Assembly (NCBI RefSeq): GCF_013425525.1
Contig: NZ_JACCKA010000087.1
Coordinates: forward strand, 49,863-113,862
Reading direction: 5' to 3'
Origin: Luteimonas salinisoli
Lineage (GTDB): Bacteria > Pseudomonadota > Gammaproteobacteria > Xanthomonadales > Xanthomonadaceae
Length of the DNA stretch: 64,000 nt
Positions 32,595 to 42,144 of this stretch are shown piece by piece. The position numbers were made by a program, and so were the translations under genes. Each line of letters starts with the position of its first letter. Position 1 is the stretch's first letter. The notes under the pieces are model-generated. The model saw only the letters and a list, made by a program, of their open reading frames with translations. It was not told the origin of the DNA and made no database searches.

Positions 32595-35372
32595 TCAGGG
32601 AAGCTGGAGGTCCTTGATCTGCCGGCGGGAGGTGATGTCCAGCTTGTGGAAGATGCTGCGCAGGTGGGCTTCGATCGTGCGGGGGCTCAGGAACAGTTGG
32701 GTGCCGACCTCCCGGTTGGTCGCCCCGGTGGCGACCAACCTTGCGATGTGCAGCTCCTGGGCGGTGAGTGCGTCGGTCGGCTGGGCAGTACGTTTGCGCG
32801 CGTTCTCCCCGGTGGCCCGCAGTTCGCGGGCGGCACGGTCGGCATAGGCTTCTGTCCCCATTTCCGAGAACAGCTGGTGGGCAGTCCGGAGCTGCTCACG
32901 GGCATCCTGGCGGCGGCCTGCGCGGCGTAGCCACTCGCCGTAGACGAGATGGGCGCGGGCGAGATGGGTCGCCATCCGGCAGTTTGCAAGACGCTCGATC
33001 GCCTCGCGGTAGTGGTCTTCGGCGTCCGGCCCAGTGGAGGTCAGCGCCCGCGAACGAGCCGCCATTCCGAGTGCCCACTGGGTGCCACTGGCGCTGGCTC
33101 GCGAGGTCAACCGGTCCAGCGCGGCAGCGGCCTGCTCCGGTTGGCCAGCACGAACGGCTGCCTCGATCAGCTCGGGCAGCGCAAAGCTGCTATGGGCCAA
33201 CTCGTCGAACTCGAACAGCGACGTCGCGGCACCAAGGGCGCTGTCATAATTGCCCAGTCCGTTGTGCAGGTAGGCGAGCGAAAGTTCGGTGCTGCTGACG
33301 ACGAGGCCCTCACCTCGCGCCGTTGCCTCCGCGATCGTTGTCGCGATGAGCTGCGAAGTCTCATGCTGCCTGCCGCGCCAGGCGGCCAGTCCGAGCTTTG
33401 AGTTGGGGAGGGGCGGGGCACCTGTTGCCCGCGTGATCGCATCCTGCTCCGCGATCAACTCGGAGGCACGCGCAAGCTCTCCGGTAAGCTCCAACGCCAA
33501 CGCTAAGGCATTGAGTGCCGCGGGAAGCGTGGGCAGCGCGCCGGCTTCGCGGGCGAGTCGGACCGCGCGGTCGGCCAGCATATAAATCGACTCGTCGTCC
33601 CACAGCATGGCACCGACATGGCAGGCGAGCCACAGCCAACGTCCGTGGTCGTTGTCAGAACCGGAGCCGTCGTTGCGCAGCGATGCGAGGGCGCGTTGCA
33701 GACTGGGAACGCTCGCCTCGTAGCCTTGTGTATATCGCGCAACCAGTCCGTCCAGCAGGAGATCGACCGGCCGCGGCGGCGTGGGCGATGGCGGCGCGTT
33801 CCGCGCAGCCTCGGCCGCCTCCAGCAACGCGCGGCCGGGTGCCAGGCGACCGGCGTGGAAGGATGCCTCGAGTGCATGCAGGTAGGTCTCGCGGGCGAGC
33901 GCTGCGTCCAGCGGAGCGAGCGTCCTGGCCGCGTCGAGCAGCGTTCCCGGCGCCTCGCTGCCGCGCGTCAGGTGGAAGGCGATCTGGGCGCGCAGCAGCT
34001 GGAGGCGAGCGCGTTGCAGCGGATCCAGCGGCCCTGCCTCCGCGATCGCCAGCAACGCCATGGCGGCTTCGGGTGCACCGGCGTCGTGCCTGGCGTACGC
34101 GGCTTCGAGCGCGCGTGTCGCACGACGGCCGGGTTCAGGCGTCAGCATGGCCGCCTGCTCCATGAACGCGGCCGCCGCGGTCAGCCCGCCGCGGGCACGT
34201 GCACGTCCGGCCGTGTGCTCCAGTTCCGCGGCGGCTTCCTCGTCGGTGCCCAGCACCGCCTGCGCCCGGTGCCAGGCGCGTCGATCGGGATCGATCCCGG
34301 GGTCGGTGACGGCGGCCAGCACCCTGTGCGCCCGGCGCTGGTCGGGCGGGGCCGCGGCCGTGTAGATCGCCGATCGTACGAGCGGATGACGAAACTGCAC
34401 CCGAGTATCGATCTCCACCAAGCCGGCGGTCTCCGCGGGCGCCAGCGCCTCGCGCGCAATCCCCAGGTGCTCGGCAGCCTGCCAGAGCAATGCCACGTCA
34501 CCGGTCGGGTCGGCCGCGGCCACCAGCAGCAGCAACTGCGTATCGACAGGCAGGCTGCCCGAGCGCTGCTGGAAGCTGTCCTGGACGCGGCGCGGTACGC
34601 TCAGCGCGCTGGGCAACTCGAAACCGCCGGCCAGCAGCGACGGCAGTGCGCTCTTGGGCAGCTCCAGTAGCGCCAGGGGGTTGCCGCGCGCCTCGGCCAC
34701 GATCCGGTCGCGCACCACGTCGTCGAGCGGTGTGCCGACCGCAGCGGCCAGCAGCGTCCGCGCGTCCTTTTGTCCGAGTCCATCCAGCCGCAGCCCGGGC
34801 AAGTCGACGAAGGGGCGAACATCACGATCGGTGGGGTCGCGCAGCGCGAACACCAGCGCGATCCGCTCGGCCACCAGTCGCCGCGCAACGAACGCAAGGA
34901 CCTGCGCGGATGCCTGGTCCAGCCATTGCGCATCCTCGACAAGGCACAACAGCGGGCCCTCCTCGGCGACCTCGGCCAACAGGTTGAGGGTCGCCAACCC
35001 AACCAGGAACCGATCTGGCGCAGCACCGTCGCGTATGCCGAACGCCACGCCCAAGGCGGCCTGCTGCGGGTCCGGCAGCGCAGCAGCCCGGTCCAGCAGC
35101 GGTACGCACAGCTGGTGCAGGGCCGCGAACGCAAACTGGGTCTCGGATTCCACGCCGGCCGCGTACTCCGCTCGGAACCCCATTGCCGTCGCGGTGGCGC
35201 GGGCATCCTCGAGCAGCGCCGTTTTCCCGATGCCGGCTTCACCGCGAATCACGAGCACACCGCCCTGCCCGGCCTGTGCCCGGGCCAGCACCTGCTCGAT
35301 CGTCGCGCGCTCATTGCGCCGTCCCAGAAGAGACAACCGTGGTACGCCAGCGCGAGGCCCCATCGAGTCCAC
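32595..35372 (-). CDS. LAL-type LuxR-family regulator with AAA ATPase domain, copy 1
   Basis: A 925-residue regulator of the large ATP-binding LuxR (MalT-like) class. The N-terminal NTPase has Walker A GEAGIGKTALL near residue 44 and LLCLVEDAQWLD as Walker B. A long helical, TPR-like sensor region follows (about 350-850), and the C-terminal LuxR helix-turn-helix reads LTAQELHIARLVATGATNREV...SPRTIEAHLRSIFHKL. It is a close paralogue of the gene at 43199-45973. It is divergent from the GPP34-AraC-isochorismatase cluster, its likely target. Such regulators are most common in actinobacteria. Confidence 0.92.
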   Translation of the reverse strand: MDSMGPRAGVPRLSLLGRRNERATIEQVLARAQAGQGGVLVIRGEAGIGKTALLEDARATATAMGFRAEYAAGVESETQFAFAALHQLCVPLLDRAAALPDPQQAALGVAFGIRDGAAPDRFLVGLATLNLLAEVAEEGPLLCLVEDAQWLDQASAQVLAFVARRLVAERIALVFALRDPTDRDVRPFVDLPGLRLDGLGQKDARTLLAAAVGTPLDDVVRDRIVAEARGNPLALLELPKSALPSLLAGGFELPSALSVPRRVQDSFQQRSGSLPVDTQLLLLVAAADPTGDVALLWQAAEHLGIAREALAPAETAGLVEIDTRVQFRHPLVRSAIYTAAAPPDQRRAHRVLAAVTDPGIDPDRRAWHRAQAVLGTDEEAAAELEHTAGRARARGGLTAAAAFMEQAAMLTPEPGRRATRALEAAYARHDAGAPEAAMALLAIAEAGPLDPLQRARLQLLRAQIAFHLTRGSEAPGTLLDAARTLAPLDAALARETYLHALEASFHAGRLAPGRALLEAAEAARNAPPSPTPPRPVDLLLDGLVARYTQGYEASVPSLQRALASLRNDGSGSDNDHGRWLWLACHVGAMLWDDESIYMLADRAVRLAREAGALPTLPAALNALALALELTGELARASELIAEQDAITRATGAPPLPNSKLGLAAWRGRQHETSQLIATTIAEATARGEGLVVSSTELSLAYLHNGLGNYDSALGAATSLFEFDELAHSSFALPELIEAAVRAGQPEQAAAALDRLTSRASASGTQWALGMAARSRALTSTGPDAEDHYREAIERLANCRMATHLARAHLVYGEWLRRAGRRQDAREQLRTAHQLFSEMGTEAYADRAARELRATGENARKRTAQPTDALTAQELHIARLVATGATNREVGTQLFLSPRTIEAHLRSIFHKLDITSRRQIKDLQLP

Positions 35373-35806
35373 CGGTCCAGCTTACCTCGTTGTCAACCCG
35401 ATTCTAGCCGATCCCAATCCGACCCGGCAGACGGTGGGCGCAGCGCGCACGGGTGGACGTTCCCGCGGGGACAGAACGACCTGGGGCCACGCCGTCCCGG
35501 CGCGATCCAAGCGAGCCGAGGCCGGCAGCCCGTCCCTACGTACCAGAACAGTGACCACCGGCGAAGACATAGGGGACTTTCACCGACGCGAACATTCCGC
35601 CACTGGCGCGATCCTGACGACATTCCGTTCGCTGGCCAGGGCCGGGTCAGGAGGTGAGAACGGCTGCTCGCGCCGAAATCACTGGCAAGGAGGCAGTGCT
35701 TGGATTCATCACTGCTGAAGCGACAACCCGCAACGTACTTTCCTCGACTCGATCCACGACACGGCCACCATCGACCGATCGAGGCATACAAGATAAGGAA
35801 CCGTCG
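35373..35806. promoter_or_regulatory. 434-base divergent promoter region with repeat R2 copy 1
   Basis: No gene seen. The first part (CCCGATTCTAGCCGAT and following) is shared with the region upstream of the second LuxR copy (about 45997 on). The stretch 35551-35627 is repeated at 36641-36711 before the AraC gene, with common core CACCGGCG...GGGACTTT/TCG...ACCGACGCGAAC. These duplicated blocks probably hold operators of the regulators. The end of the region has AAGGAA before the GPP34 ATG. Confidence 0.6.
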
Positions 35807-36493
35807 ATGAAGAATCCCAGTCCCCCTACCCTTGCGGAGGATCTTCTGCTTGTGCTGTTCCAACCCGACTCCGGTGCCATCGCCGGCGAGAACACCCTCT
35901 ACTACGTTCTGGCCGGGGCCGTGCTGGCAGAACTCGCCTTCAATGAAAGCGCGACGACCACAACGACCCCAACCGGCTCCACAAGTGTGGAGGCGGTCGT
36001 AGGGAGGGCGCCGTCGGACGAGATTCTGCGCTCGGCGTGGGACTATGCCGCGCAAAAGCCGCGCGCGGTAAAGAGCATGATCGCCGCGATCGGGCCGGCA
36101 CTCCGCCAGCCCCTTCTGGAGCGACTCATTGCGCGAGGCGACATCCGTGAGCAAAACGGAAAAGTGCTCGGCATGCTCAAGACAACTACCCTCAAGGACG
36201 GAGGAAACGGACGCAGGTCCGGCCTCATCGGAGAGGTCCGCAACGTCCTCGTGGACGGTGTGGAACCGACGCCTCGTGTCGCCGCGCTGGCAGCATTGAT
36301 GTGGGGAAGCGGAACGCTCCACCAGTTCGAACCGGAGATCCCCAGGAGTCCGGTCGTCATCGCGCGCGCCCGGCAACTTGGACGTGGCGCCTGGAGCGCC
36401 GAGGGCGCCACCAAACCGGTCGCACGCGCTACAGCCGCGATGATCGGCGCTATCGCAGCCTCCGCGGCCCCCCCGGACAGCGGGCCTGGCTGA
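35807..36493 (+). CDS. GPP34/GOLPH3-like phosphoprotein domain protein
   Basis: A 228-residue protein with the Golgi phosphoprotein 3 fold signature: TLAEDLLLVLFQPDSG, then YYVLAGAVLAELAF, and GLIGEVRNVLVDG with RVAALAALMWGSGTLHQ in the C-terminal half. Bacterial members are mostly actinobacterial and of unknown function; the eukaryotic one binds PI4P and sorts Golgi enzymes. The ATG at 35807 follows AAGGAA and begins the conserved part. Its occurrence in a xanthomonad beside LAL regulators suggests co-transfer. Confidence 0.85.
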   Translation: MKNPSPPTLAEDLLLVLFQPDSGAIAGENTLYYVLAGAVLAELAFNESATTTTTPTGSTSVEAVVGRAPSDEILRSAWDYAAQKPRAVKSMIAAIGPALRQPLLERLIARGDIREQNGKVLGMLKTTTLKDGGNGRRSGLIGEVRNVLVDGVEPTPRVAALAALMWGSGTLHQFEPEIPRSPVVIARARQLGRGAWSAEGATKPVARATAAMIGAIAASAAPPDSGPG

Positions 36494-36640
36494 CGCCCCC
36501 GCAACGGTGGCGCACCCGAGACGTGGTCTGTCGACGTTCCCCCTGCGGCGAACGGGGCAGCTGTGCGCCCAGCACTATCGCGACCAACCAAGTCCAAGCC
36601 GCGTTTCCCGCGGCGCTCCCGACACCTACACGGCAGCACG

Positions 36641-36711
36641 GTGAGGACCGGCGGGGACACAGGGACTTCGACCGACGCGAACGTCCCGCCACCTGCGCGA
36701 TCCTCACTCCG
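36641..36711. repeat. Repeat R2, copy 2, upstream of the AraC gene
   Basis: About 71 bases match 35551-35627 with a few changes (for example ACCGACGCGAACGTCCCGCC against ACCGACGCGAACATTCCGCC). Placed directly before the AraC start, it is likely a duplicated control region. The preceding bases (36520-36560, GTCGACGTTCCCCCTGCGG) also resemble 35450-35475 and 46050-46070. No gene lies in 36494-36713. Confidence 0.65.
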
Positions 36712-36713
36712 CC

Positions 36714-37316
36714 ATGACCGATTCAATGACTCCCAACGTCGAAACGGCCCGCTCGGCAGAGCAGATCGGTGCACCTGTCGACTACAGCAAGGACCCTGGC
36801 GAAGTCGCGGTATTGTTGAACGACGCCAAAGCAGCACTGCGATCCGATCGCGAATTCGCGAGAACCTGCGTCGCGAGGGCGCTGGACCTCCTGCACGAAG
36901 ACCCTGCTCCCGCCTCCCGTCCGTCCGCTTGTCTCCACGGCGGACTGGCCGGCTGGCAGGTCCGCCATACCGTCGCGTACATCGAGGCACATCTGGAGTC
37001 ATCGATCCGGATCAAGGATCTCGCTGCGCTCACTCGTCTCAGCGCAAGCCATTTTTCCCGCGCATTCAAGCAAAGCTTCGGCCAGGCGCCGATGACCTAC
37101 GTCGCTGGCCAGAGGGTTCAGTTGGCGCAGCGGCTGCTGCTGACGACGGAGGACTCGATGTGCCAGATCGCGCTGGCCTGCGGGATGTGCGATCAGGCGC
37201 ACCTGACTCGAGTGTTCCGTCGCCTCGTCGGCGACACCCCCATGGCTTGGCGCCGGCGACATGCCGACTTGGCCCGCGATGATCAGGAAGCCGATCGCCG
37301 CATGGCCGACGGGTAG
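36714..37316 (+). CDS. AraC-family transcriptional regulator
   Basis: A 200-residue protein whose last 105 residues form a double helix-turn-helix of the AraC type: HTVAYIEAHLESSIRIKDLAALTRLSASHFSRAFKQSF, then DSMCQIALACGMCDQAHLTRVFRRLVGDTPMAWRR. The N-terminal 90 residues are not a recognisable sugar-binding cupin, so the inducer is unknown. The Shine-Dalgarno is weak; a second ATG lies five codons in. It probably regulates the isochorismatase cluster downstream. Confidence 0.88.
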   Translation: MTDSMTPNVETARSAEQIGAPVDYSKDPGEVAVLLNDAKAALRSDREFARTCVARALDLLHEDPAPASRPSACLHGGLAGWQVRHTVAYIEAHLESSIRIKDLAALTRLSASHFSRAFKQSFGQAPMTYVAGQRVQLAQRLLLTTEDSMCQIALACGMCDQAHLTRVFRRLVGDTPMAWRRRHADLARDDQEADRRMADG

Positions 37317-37466
37317 CGATTCCTTTCATCCTGGACCGTATGCACTCTGCTACTCACGGGTAGATCTATGTGCTGCAGCTGTGCCGCGTGCCTTCCCTTG
37401 GACTACTGGCATCAAGCATCGACGAGTTGGGGCGATGTTCCCTGACCGGGGAATGGTCAGACGATG

Positions 37467-37589
37467 CTTTCGTACAAATCACCGTATGAAAAGGCAATCA
37501 CTCTTCGCCTCGGCGGTCGACACTGGATGCCAAGGAGAACGACGTTGTCCCCTTCCCATCCCCTGAACCGCGAGGAGTCCAATCGCATG
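37467..37589 (+). promoter_or_regulatory. Promoter-leader repeat, copy C
   Basis: ATCACCGTATGAAAAGGCAA starts at 37478 and TCGACACTGGATGCCAAGGA follows at about 37517. The core is 109 bases before the isochorismatase ATG, the same spacing as in copies A and B (110). The rest of the 270-base gap (from 37317) shows no gene. Confidence 0.6.
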
Positions 37590-38258
37590 ACCACCAAGCC
37601 CGGCACCGCCACTTTCCGTAACGGACTTTCTTCGCTTCTTCGTCCCGAAGACTCGGTACTGGTCCTGATCGATCACCAGCCCTACCAGCTCAGCAATCTC
37701 AACAGCCACGATCCGCACATGGCCGTCAACAATGCGGCCGGCCTGGCCAAGGCCGCGAAGGTGTTCGACATCCCCACCATCCTGACCAGCGTGATCGAAG
37801 ATCGCGGCGGCAAGATCTTCCCGCAGATCACCAGCGTGTTTCCCGACCAGGAAGTGATCGACCGCACGTTCATCAACACCTGGGAAGACAAGAAGGTGGT
37901 CGACCTGGTCAAGGCAACCGGTCGCAAGCAGCTGATCATCGCCGGCTTGTGGACCGAAGTCTGCGTTGCGATGCCGGCGATCCAGGCCGCTGGCGAAGGC
38001 TGGGACGTGACCGCAGTCACCGATGCATCCGGGGCGACGTCGGTCGAAGCCCACAAGGTGGCGATCCAGCGCATGGCCGCGGCCGGCGTGAACCTGATGA
38101 CCTGGCTGGCGGTGGCTTCCGAGTGGCAGCGGGATTGGGCCCGGTCCGAAACCGCCATGGCGTTGAACGATGTGGTGATCCAGCACGCAGCCGGCAGTGG
38201 CATCGCGTTCCTGTGGGAGCAGCAACTGCTCAATACACCAGTGCCGGCCAAGGATTGA
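37587..38258 (+). CDS. Isochorismatase-family hydrolase (YcaC-like), copy 1
   Basis: A 223-residue cysteine hydrolase. The triad Asp is in SVLVLIDHQPYQL, the nucleophile Cys in LWTEVCVAMPAI, and family segments RTFINTWED and VTDASGATSVEAHKVAIQRM are present. It groups by these features with YcaC-type hydrolases of unknown substrate. GAGGAG precedes the ATG. A second family member occurs at 50785, each downstream of one LAL regulator cluster. Confidence 0.9.
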   Translation: MTTKPGTATFRNGLSSLLRPEDSVLVLIDHQPYQLSNLNSHDPHMAVNNAAGLAKAAKVFDIPTILTSVIEDRGGKIFPQITSVFPDQEVIDRTFINTWEDKKVVDLVKATGRKQLIIAGLWTEVCVAMPAIQAAGEGWDVTAVTDASGATSVEAHKVAIQRMAAAGVNLMTWLAVASEWQRDWARSETAMALNDVVIQHAAGSGIAFLWEQQLLNTPVPAKD

Positions 38259-38463
38259 TCCGGTGGGTGGCGGAGCGTCCTCGGACTCCGCCGCCCCTTC
38301 CGCGGAACGCGCTCCGCAACCCGCGATCCGGCAGGTGCAATCCGTGATTGCGCGCCGCGAGCGGCCAGCCTTAACCAGAGGGCATGCATTGCTTCGATTG
38401 GCTACGTCGCCTACCGGCATGCGATGGATCGTTGGCGGCCCTCAATACCACCCGGAGAGAGAC

Positions 38464-38868
38464 ATGACGATGTCGCTGGATCGCTTTCCCGTCGGAATGA
38501 AAATGGACGTCTCCTATCCGGAGTTCCAGGTCAGCCTGACCCTGCTGTCGACGACGCAACTGAAGTTCGAAATCAGGGAAGGGCCGTTCGCGCGGGCCGA
38601 GGTCGTGGACATCGACGTCCTGCCGCTCGGCAACGGTCTTTTCGCCGTCAGCTGGCAGGAAAAGAACGGCGCGGCCGTCGCCAGCATCCAGGACCACGAT
38701 CGGCACCTGGTCCATTCATTCGCAGCGCTGTCCAGCGGCGAGCTACGGCGAATGACCGGAACCTTCACGATCACCAGGCCCTCCGATGTCGCCGGCGACG
38801 AGGGCGCGCGCTCCCAGCCGGTCCTGAACGTCGCAAACCACCAGCAAACGGAGACACGACATGGTTGA
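38464..38868 (+). CDS. MoaF-like (lipocalin-fold) domain protein
   Basis: A 134-residue protein with a beta-rich pattern: MKMDVSYPEFQVSLTLLS, then GNGLFAVSWQEKNGAAVASIQDHD and LRRMTGTFTITRP. This matches MoaF-like small proteins of calycin type; ligand unknown. GGAGAG lies before the ATG; a second ATG two codons later is equally possible. Its end overlaps the pirin gene by eight bases, so the two are co-translated. Confidence 0.65.
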   Translation: MTMSLDRFPVGMKMDVSYPEFQVSLTLLSTTQLKFEIREGPFARAEVVDIDVLPLGNGLFAVSWQEKNGAAVASIQDHDRHLVHSFAALSSGELRRMTGTFTITRPSDVAGDEGARSQPVLNVANHQQTETRHG

Positions 38869-39754
38869 ACTGATCATCGAGCAGCGCCGCCGCAGCCTCG
38901 GTGGCGGGATGGAAGTCGGTCGCGTGCTGCCATTCTCGAAGCGCCGCATGGTGGGCCCGTACGTCTTCTTCGACCATATCGGACCCGTGGACGTGCCGGT
39001 CGGCGTGGGCCGCGACATCGATGTTCGGCCGCATCCGCACATCGGCCTGTCCACGGTGACCTACCTGTTCTCCGGCGAGATGATGCATCGCGACAGCCTG
39101 GGCTACGAACAGGCGATCCGCCCGAAGGAGGTCAACTGGATGACCGCCGGCCGCGGCATCACCCACAGTGAACGATTCGAACACGCACGCGCCCATGGCG
39201 ATCATCTGCACGGCATCCAGGCCTGGGTCGCGTTGCCGGTCGAGTTCGAGGAAACGGCGCCCGGCTTCTCCCACCACGCCTGCGCCGACCTGCCGCAGTG
39301 GAGCGATGGCGGAATACATGGACAGGTCATCGCCGGCAGCGCCTACGGGCTGACTTCCGGCGTCGCCACCCATTCGCCCCAGTTCTACGTACACCTGGAC
39401 ATGGAGCGCGGCGCAACGGCGGAGGTTCCGGGCGGCCATCGCGAGCGTGCGGTGTACATCGCAACCGGCGCGATCGAACTGGGTGGCGTCACCTACGGTG
39501 CCGGCAGAATGCTGGTCCTCGGCGGGCGTCCCGCCTGGATACGGGCAGTCGAGCGCTCGTCGGTGATGCTGCTGGGCGGTGAGCCCGTCGGCGAACGCTT
39601 CCTCTATTGGAACTTCGTGTCCTCGTCCAGGGATCGGCTCGCGCAGGCCGCGGCGGACTGGAAGGCGGGCCGAATGAAATTGCCCGATGCGGACGACGCC
39701 GAGTTCATTCCCCTGCCTGCAGAACCCAACCCGCCTGCGACGGCCATGTCGTGA
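38861..39754 (+). CDS. Pirin family protein
   Basis: A 297-residue double-cupin protein. The N-terminal cupin holds the metal ligands in [19 protein letters not shown] and [11 protein letters not shown]. The conserved start [16 protein letters not shown]...[12 protein letters not shown] is intact. Bacterial pirins act as quercetin 2,3-dioxygenases or redox cofactors; the specific role here is unknown. It is followed after 92 bases by a haloperoxidase-like hydrolase. Confidence 0.93.
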   Translation: MVELIIEQRRRSLGGGMEVGRVLPFSKRRMVGPYVFFDHIGPVDVPVGVGRDIDVRPHPHIGLSTVTYLFSGEMMHRDSLGYEQAIRPKEVNWMTAGRGITHSERFEHARAHGDHLHGIQAWVALPVEFEETAPGFSHHACADLPQWSDGGIHGQVIAGSAYGLTSGVATHSPQFYVHLDMERGATAEVPGGHRERAVYIATGAIELGGVTYGAGRMLVLGGRPAWIRAVERSSVMLLGGEPVGERFLYWNFVSSSRDRLAQAAADWKAGRMKLPDADDAEFIPLPAEPNPPATAMS

Positions 39755-39846
39755 GCACTCCCTTCTCCGCGTTGCCCTGCTTCCCGTCCCGGAGGCCCTT
39801 GATGCCATGGCCCCGAAGCAAGGCATCCATTGACCGAGGAATTGCC

Positions 39847-40788
39847 ATGAGCTTTTCGATGCGTCCCTTCGTCGCCGGCCTGTTGGCCATCTCGCTGCAG
39901 CCGGGCAGCGTCGCCCAAGCTAGCTCACCCGCCAAGGAGACCCCGATGACCGTCACCGCCAACACCATCGCCACCCGCGATGGCGTGCAGCTCTACTACA
40001 AGGACTGGGGCCCCAAGGATGGCCCAGTCGTCACCTTCAGCCACGGCTGGCCACTGAACTCCGACAGCTGGGAATCGCAGATGCTGTTCCTCGCGAACCA
40101 CGGCTATCGCGTGGTCGCGCACGACCGTCGCGGACACGGTCGCTCCAGCCAGCCCTGGCATGGCAACGACATGGATCACTACGCCGACGATCTGGCAGCC
40201 GTGATCGAAGCGCTCGATCTCGAGGACGTCACCCTGGTCGGATTCTCAACCGGCGGCGGCGAAGTCGCGCGCTACATCGGCCGCCACGGCACCGCGCGTG
40301 TGGGCAAGGCGGTGCTGGTGAGCGCGGTGCCGCCACTGATGCTGCGGACCGCGGACAATCCGGGCGGCCTGCCGATCGAGGTCTTCGACGGGATGCGCGA
40401 GGACTCGCTCGCGAACCGCTCCAAGCTGTATCTCGACATCGCTTCGGGTCCGTTCTTCGGCTTCAACCGTCCCGGCGCCACGCCCGACCACGGCCTGATC
40501 CAGTCGTTCTGGGTGCAAGGCATGCAGGCCGGGCACAAGAACACGTTCGACTCCATCGCGGCGTTCTCGGCGACCGATTTCCGTGCCGACCTGGCGAAGT
40601 TCGATGTGCCGACGCTCGTCATCCACGGCGGCGACGACCAGATCGTACCGGTCGACTCGTCCGCTCGCGCGTCCGCCGCGCTGATCAGCGGTGCACGGCT
40701 GATTGTCTATCCCGACGGGCCGCATGGGATCGCGGATACCCACAAGGATCGGCTCAACGACGACCTGCTGCGGTTTCTGCAGGAATGA
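39847..40788 (+). CDS. Alpha/beta hydrolase of the non-heme chloroperoxidase type, with signal peptide
   Basis: A 313-residue protein. The core from about residue 34 ([20 protein letters not shown]) matches cofactor-free chloroperoxidase/esterase enzymes: nucleophile elbow [13 protein letters not shown], acid [11 protein letters not shown] and a C-terminal PHGI histidine. Unusually, 33 residues precede the normal start and look like a signal peptide ([25 protein letters not shown]), implying export. Translation from the internal ATG would give a cytosolic form. The native reaction is probably ester or lactone hydrolysis. Confidence 0.88.
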   Translation: MSFSMRPFVAGLLAISLQPGSVAQASSPAKETPMTVTANTIATRDGVQLYYKDWGPKDGPVVTFSHGWPLNSDSWESQMLFLANHGYRVVAHDRRGHGRSSQPWHGNDMDHYADDLAAVIEALDLEDVTLVGFSTGGGEVARYIGRHGTARVGKAVLVSAVPPLMLRTADNPGGLPIEVFDGMREDSLANRSKLYLDIASGPFFGFNRPGATPDHGLIQSFWVQGMQAGHKNTFDSIAAFSATDFRADLAKFDVPTLVIHGGDDQIVPVDSSARASAALISGARLIVYPDGPHGIADTHKDRLNDDLLRFLQE

Positions 40789-40958
40789 CGAAAGCACGGC
40801 CTGACAGGGAATGTCGGGCCTCCTCGCATGCGAATTCGTCTCGACGCGCGCCATCCGGGATACCTCATGCCGACCGCCGCCCCTGTCCGGCCAGCGTGCC
40901 GTGGGTGAGTGTCGCGGGCCACATGTTCAATCCCCAACCTTCACGGAGAGATACTGAA

Positions 40959-41930
40959 ATGAAAGCGATCGTTCTTACGAAGTTTGGTGGCCCTGAAGGC
41001 TTCGAGCTGCAGGACGTGGCGGTTCCGGAAGTGGGTATCGGCGAGCTGCTTGTGCGCGTGATGGCCACTGCCATCAACCCCCTCGACTACCAGATTCGCC
41101 GCGGCGACTATCCGGAGCATGTGCCGCTCCCCGCCATCACCGGCCATGACGTCTCGGGCGTGGTTGAAAAGGTGGGCCCCGGGGTCGCTGACTTCAAAGT
41201 CGGCGACGAGGTGTTCTATACCCCCAGGATCTTCGATCCGAGAGGGGGTTCCTATGCCGAGTACAACGTCGTTCCGGAAGCATTGGTCACCCACAAGCCT
41301 GTGAACCTGTCGCACGAAGAAGCTGCATCCACGACGCTCGTTGGCGGAACGGCCTGGGAAGCCCTCGTGACACGGGCAAAGTTGCTCCCGGCGGAATCCC
41401 TGCTGGTTCATGGGGGTGCGGGAGGCGTGGGCTCCATCGCGGTACAAATGGCCAAGGCGATGGGCGCAACGGTCTACACGACCTGCCTGCCCAGGGACCT
41501 CGGGTTCGTGCGCGAGCTGGGCGCGGACCACGCCATCGACTTCACCAGCAAGGACTACACGGACGAGATCGCCAGCTTGACGGGCAGCAAGGGGCTGAAC
41601 GTGGTGCTCGACACGATAGGTGGCATGACGCTGAGTCAATCACCTCACGTACTCGGCGACGGCGGCCGGGTCGTGACGCTTGTGGATCTAGCTACTCCAC
41701 AGAACCTCCTTGCAGCCTGGGGCGTGAATGCCGAGTACCACTTTGTCTTCACTCGCCAGAACCGGGGCAAGTTGCAGGCTCTCAAGACCCTGCTGGAAAG
41801 CGGCCGCGTCCGCCCGGTCATCGGCGCCCGATTCTCGCTTGCGCAAATCCCGGAAGCCCATACCGCCCTGGAGCGACATGAGGTCGACGGCAAGCCGCTC
41901 CAGGGAAAAGTGGTGATCTCGGTCTCCTGA
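40959..41930 (+). CDS. NADP-dependent quinone oxidoreductase-like (zeta-crystallin type MDR)
   Basis: A 323-residue medium-chain reductase without zinc ligands. GroES-like N-terminus (MKAIVLTKFGGPEGFEL), NADP-binding VHGGAGGVGSIAVQMAK in the middle and a C-terminal KPLQGKVVIS. GGAGAG precedes the ATG. The 170 bases upstream have no gene. Probably reduces quinones or enones. Confidence 0.9.
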   Translation: MKAIVLTKFGGPEGFELQDVAVPEVGIGELLVRVMATAINPLDYQIRRGDYPEHVPLPAITGHDVSGVVEKVGPGVADFKVGDEVFYTPRIFDPRGGSYAEYNVVPEALVTHKPVNLSHEEAASTTLVGGTAWEALVTRAKLLPAESLLVHGGAGGVGSIAVQMAKAMGATVYTTCLPRDLGFVRELGADHAIDFTSKDYTDEIASLTGSKGLNVVLDTIGGMTLSQSPHVLGDGGRVVTLVDLATPQNLLAAWGVNAEYHFVFTRQNRGKLQALKTLLESGRVRPVIGARFSLAQIPEAHTALERHEVDGKPLQGKVVISVS

Positions 41931-42144
41931 CTAGCACGCCCGGAACAGTCCCTCCGCCAGGGCCAGCGAGGCATCACCTCGATGACAACCGGGAATACCC
42001 GTTCCGAGCACCCCGGCTTTCGCCGTGCATTCAATCGTCACCAGCTTCAAGTACGGCTCAAGGCCAGCGCCGGAAGTCCGTGAAGAGATCGCAGAACACG
42101 TGCTTCCGCACTTACCTTCATACCGATAGGAACAAGGATCCATC

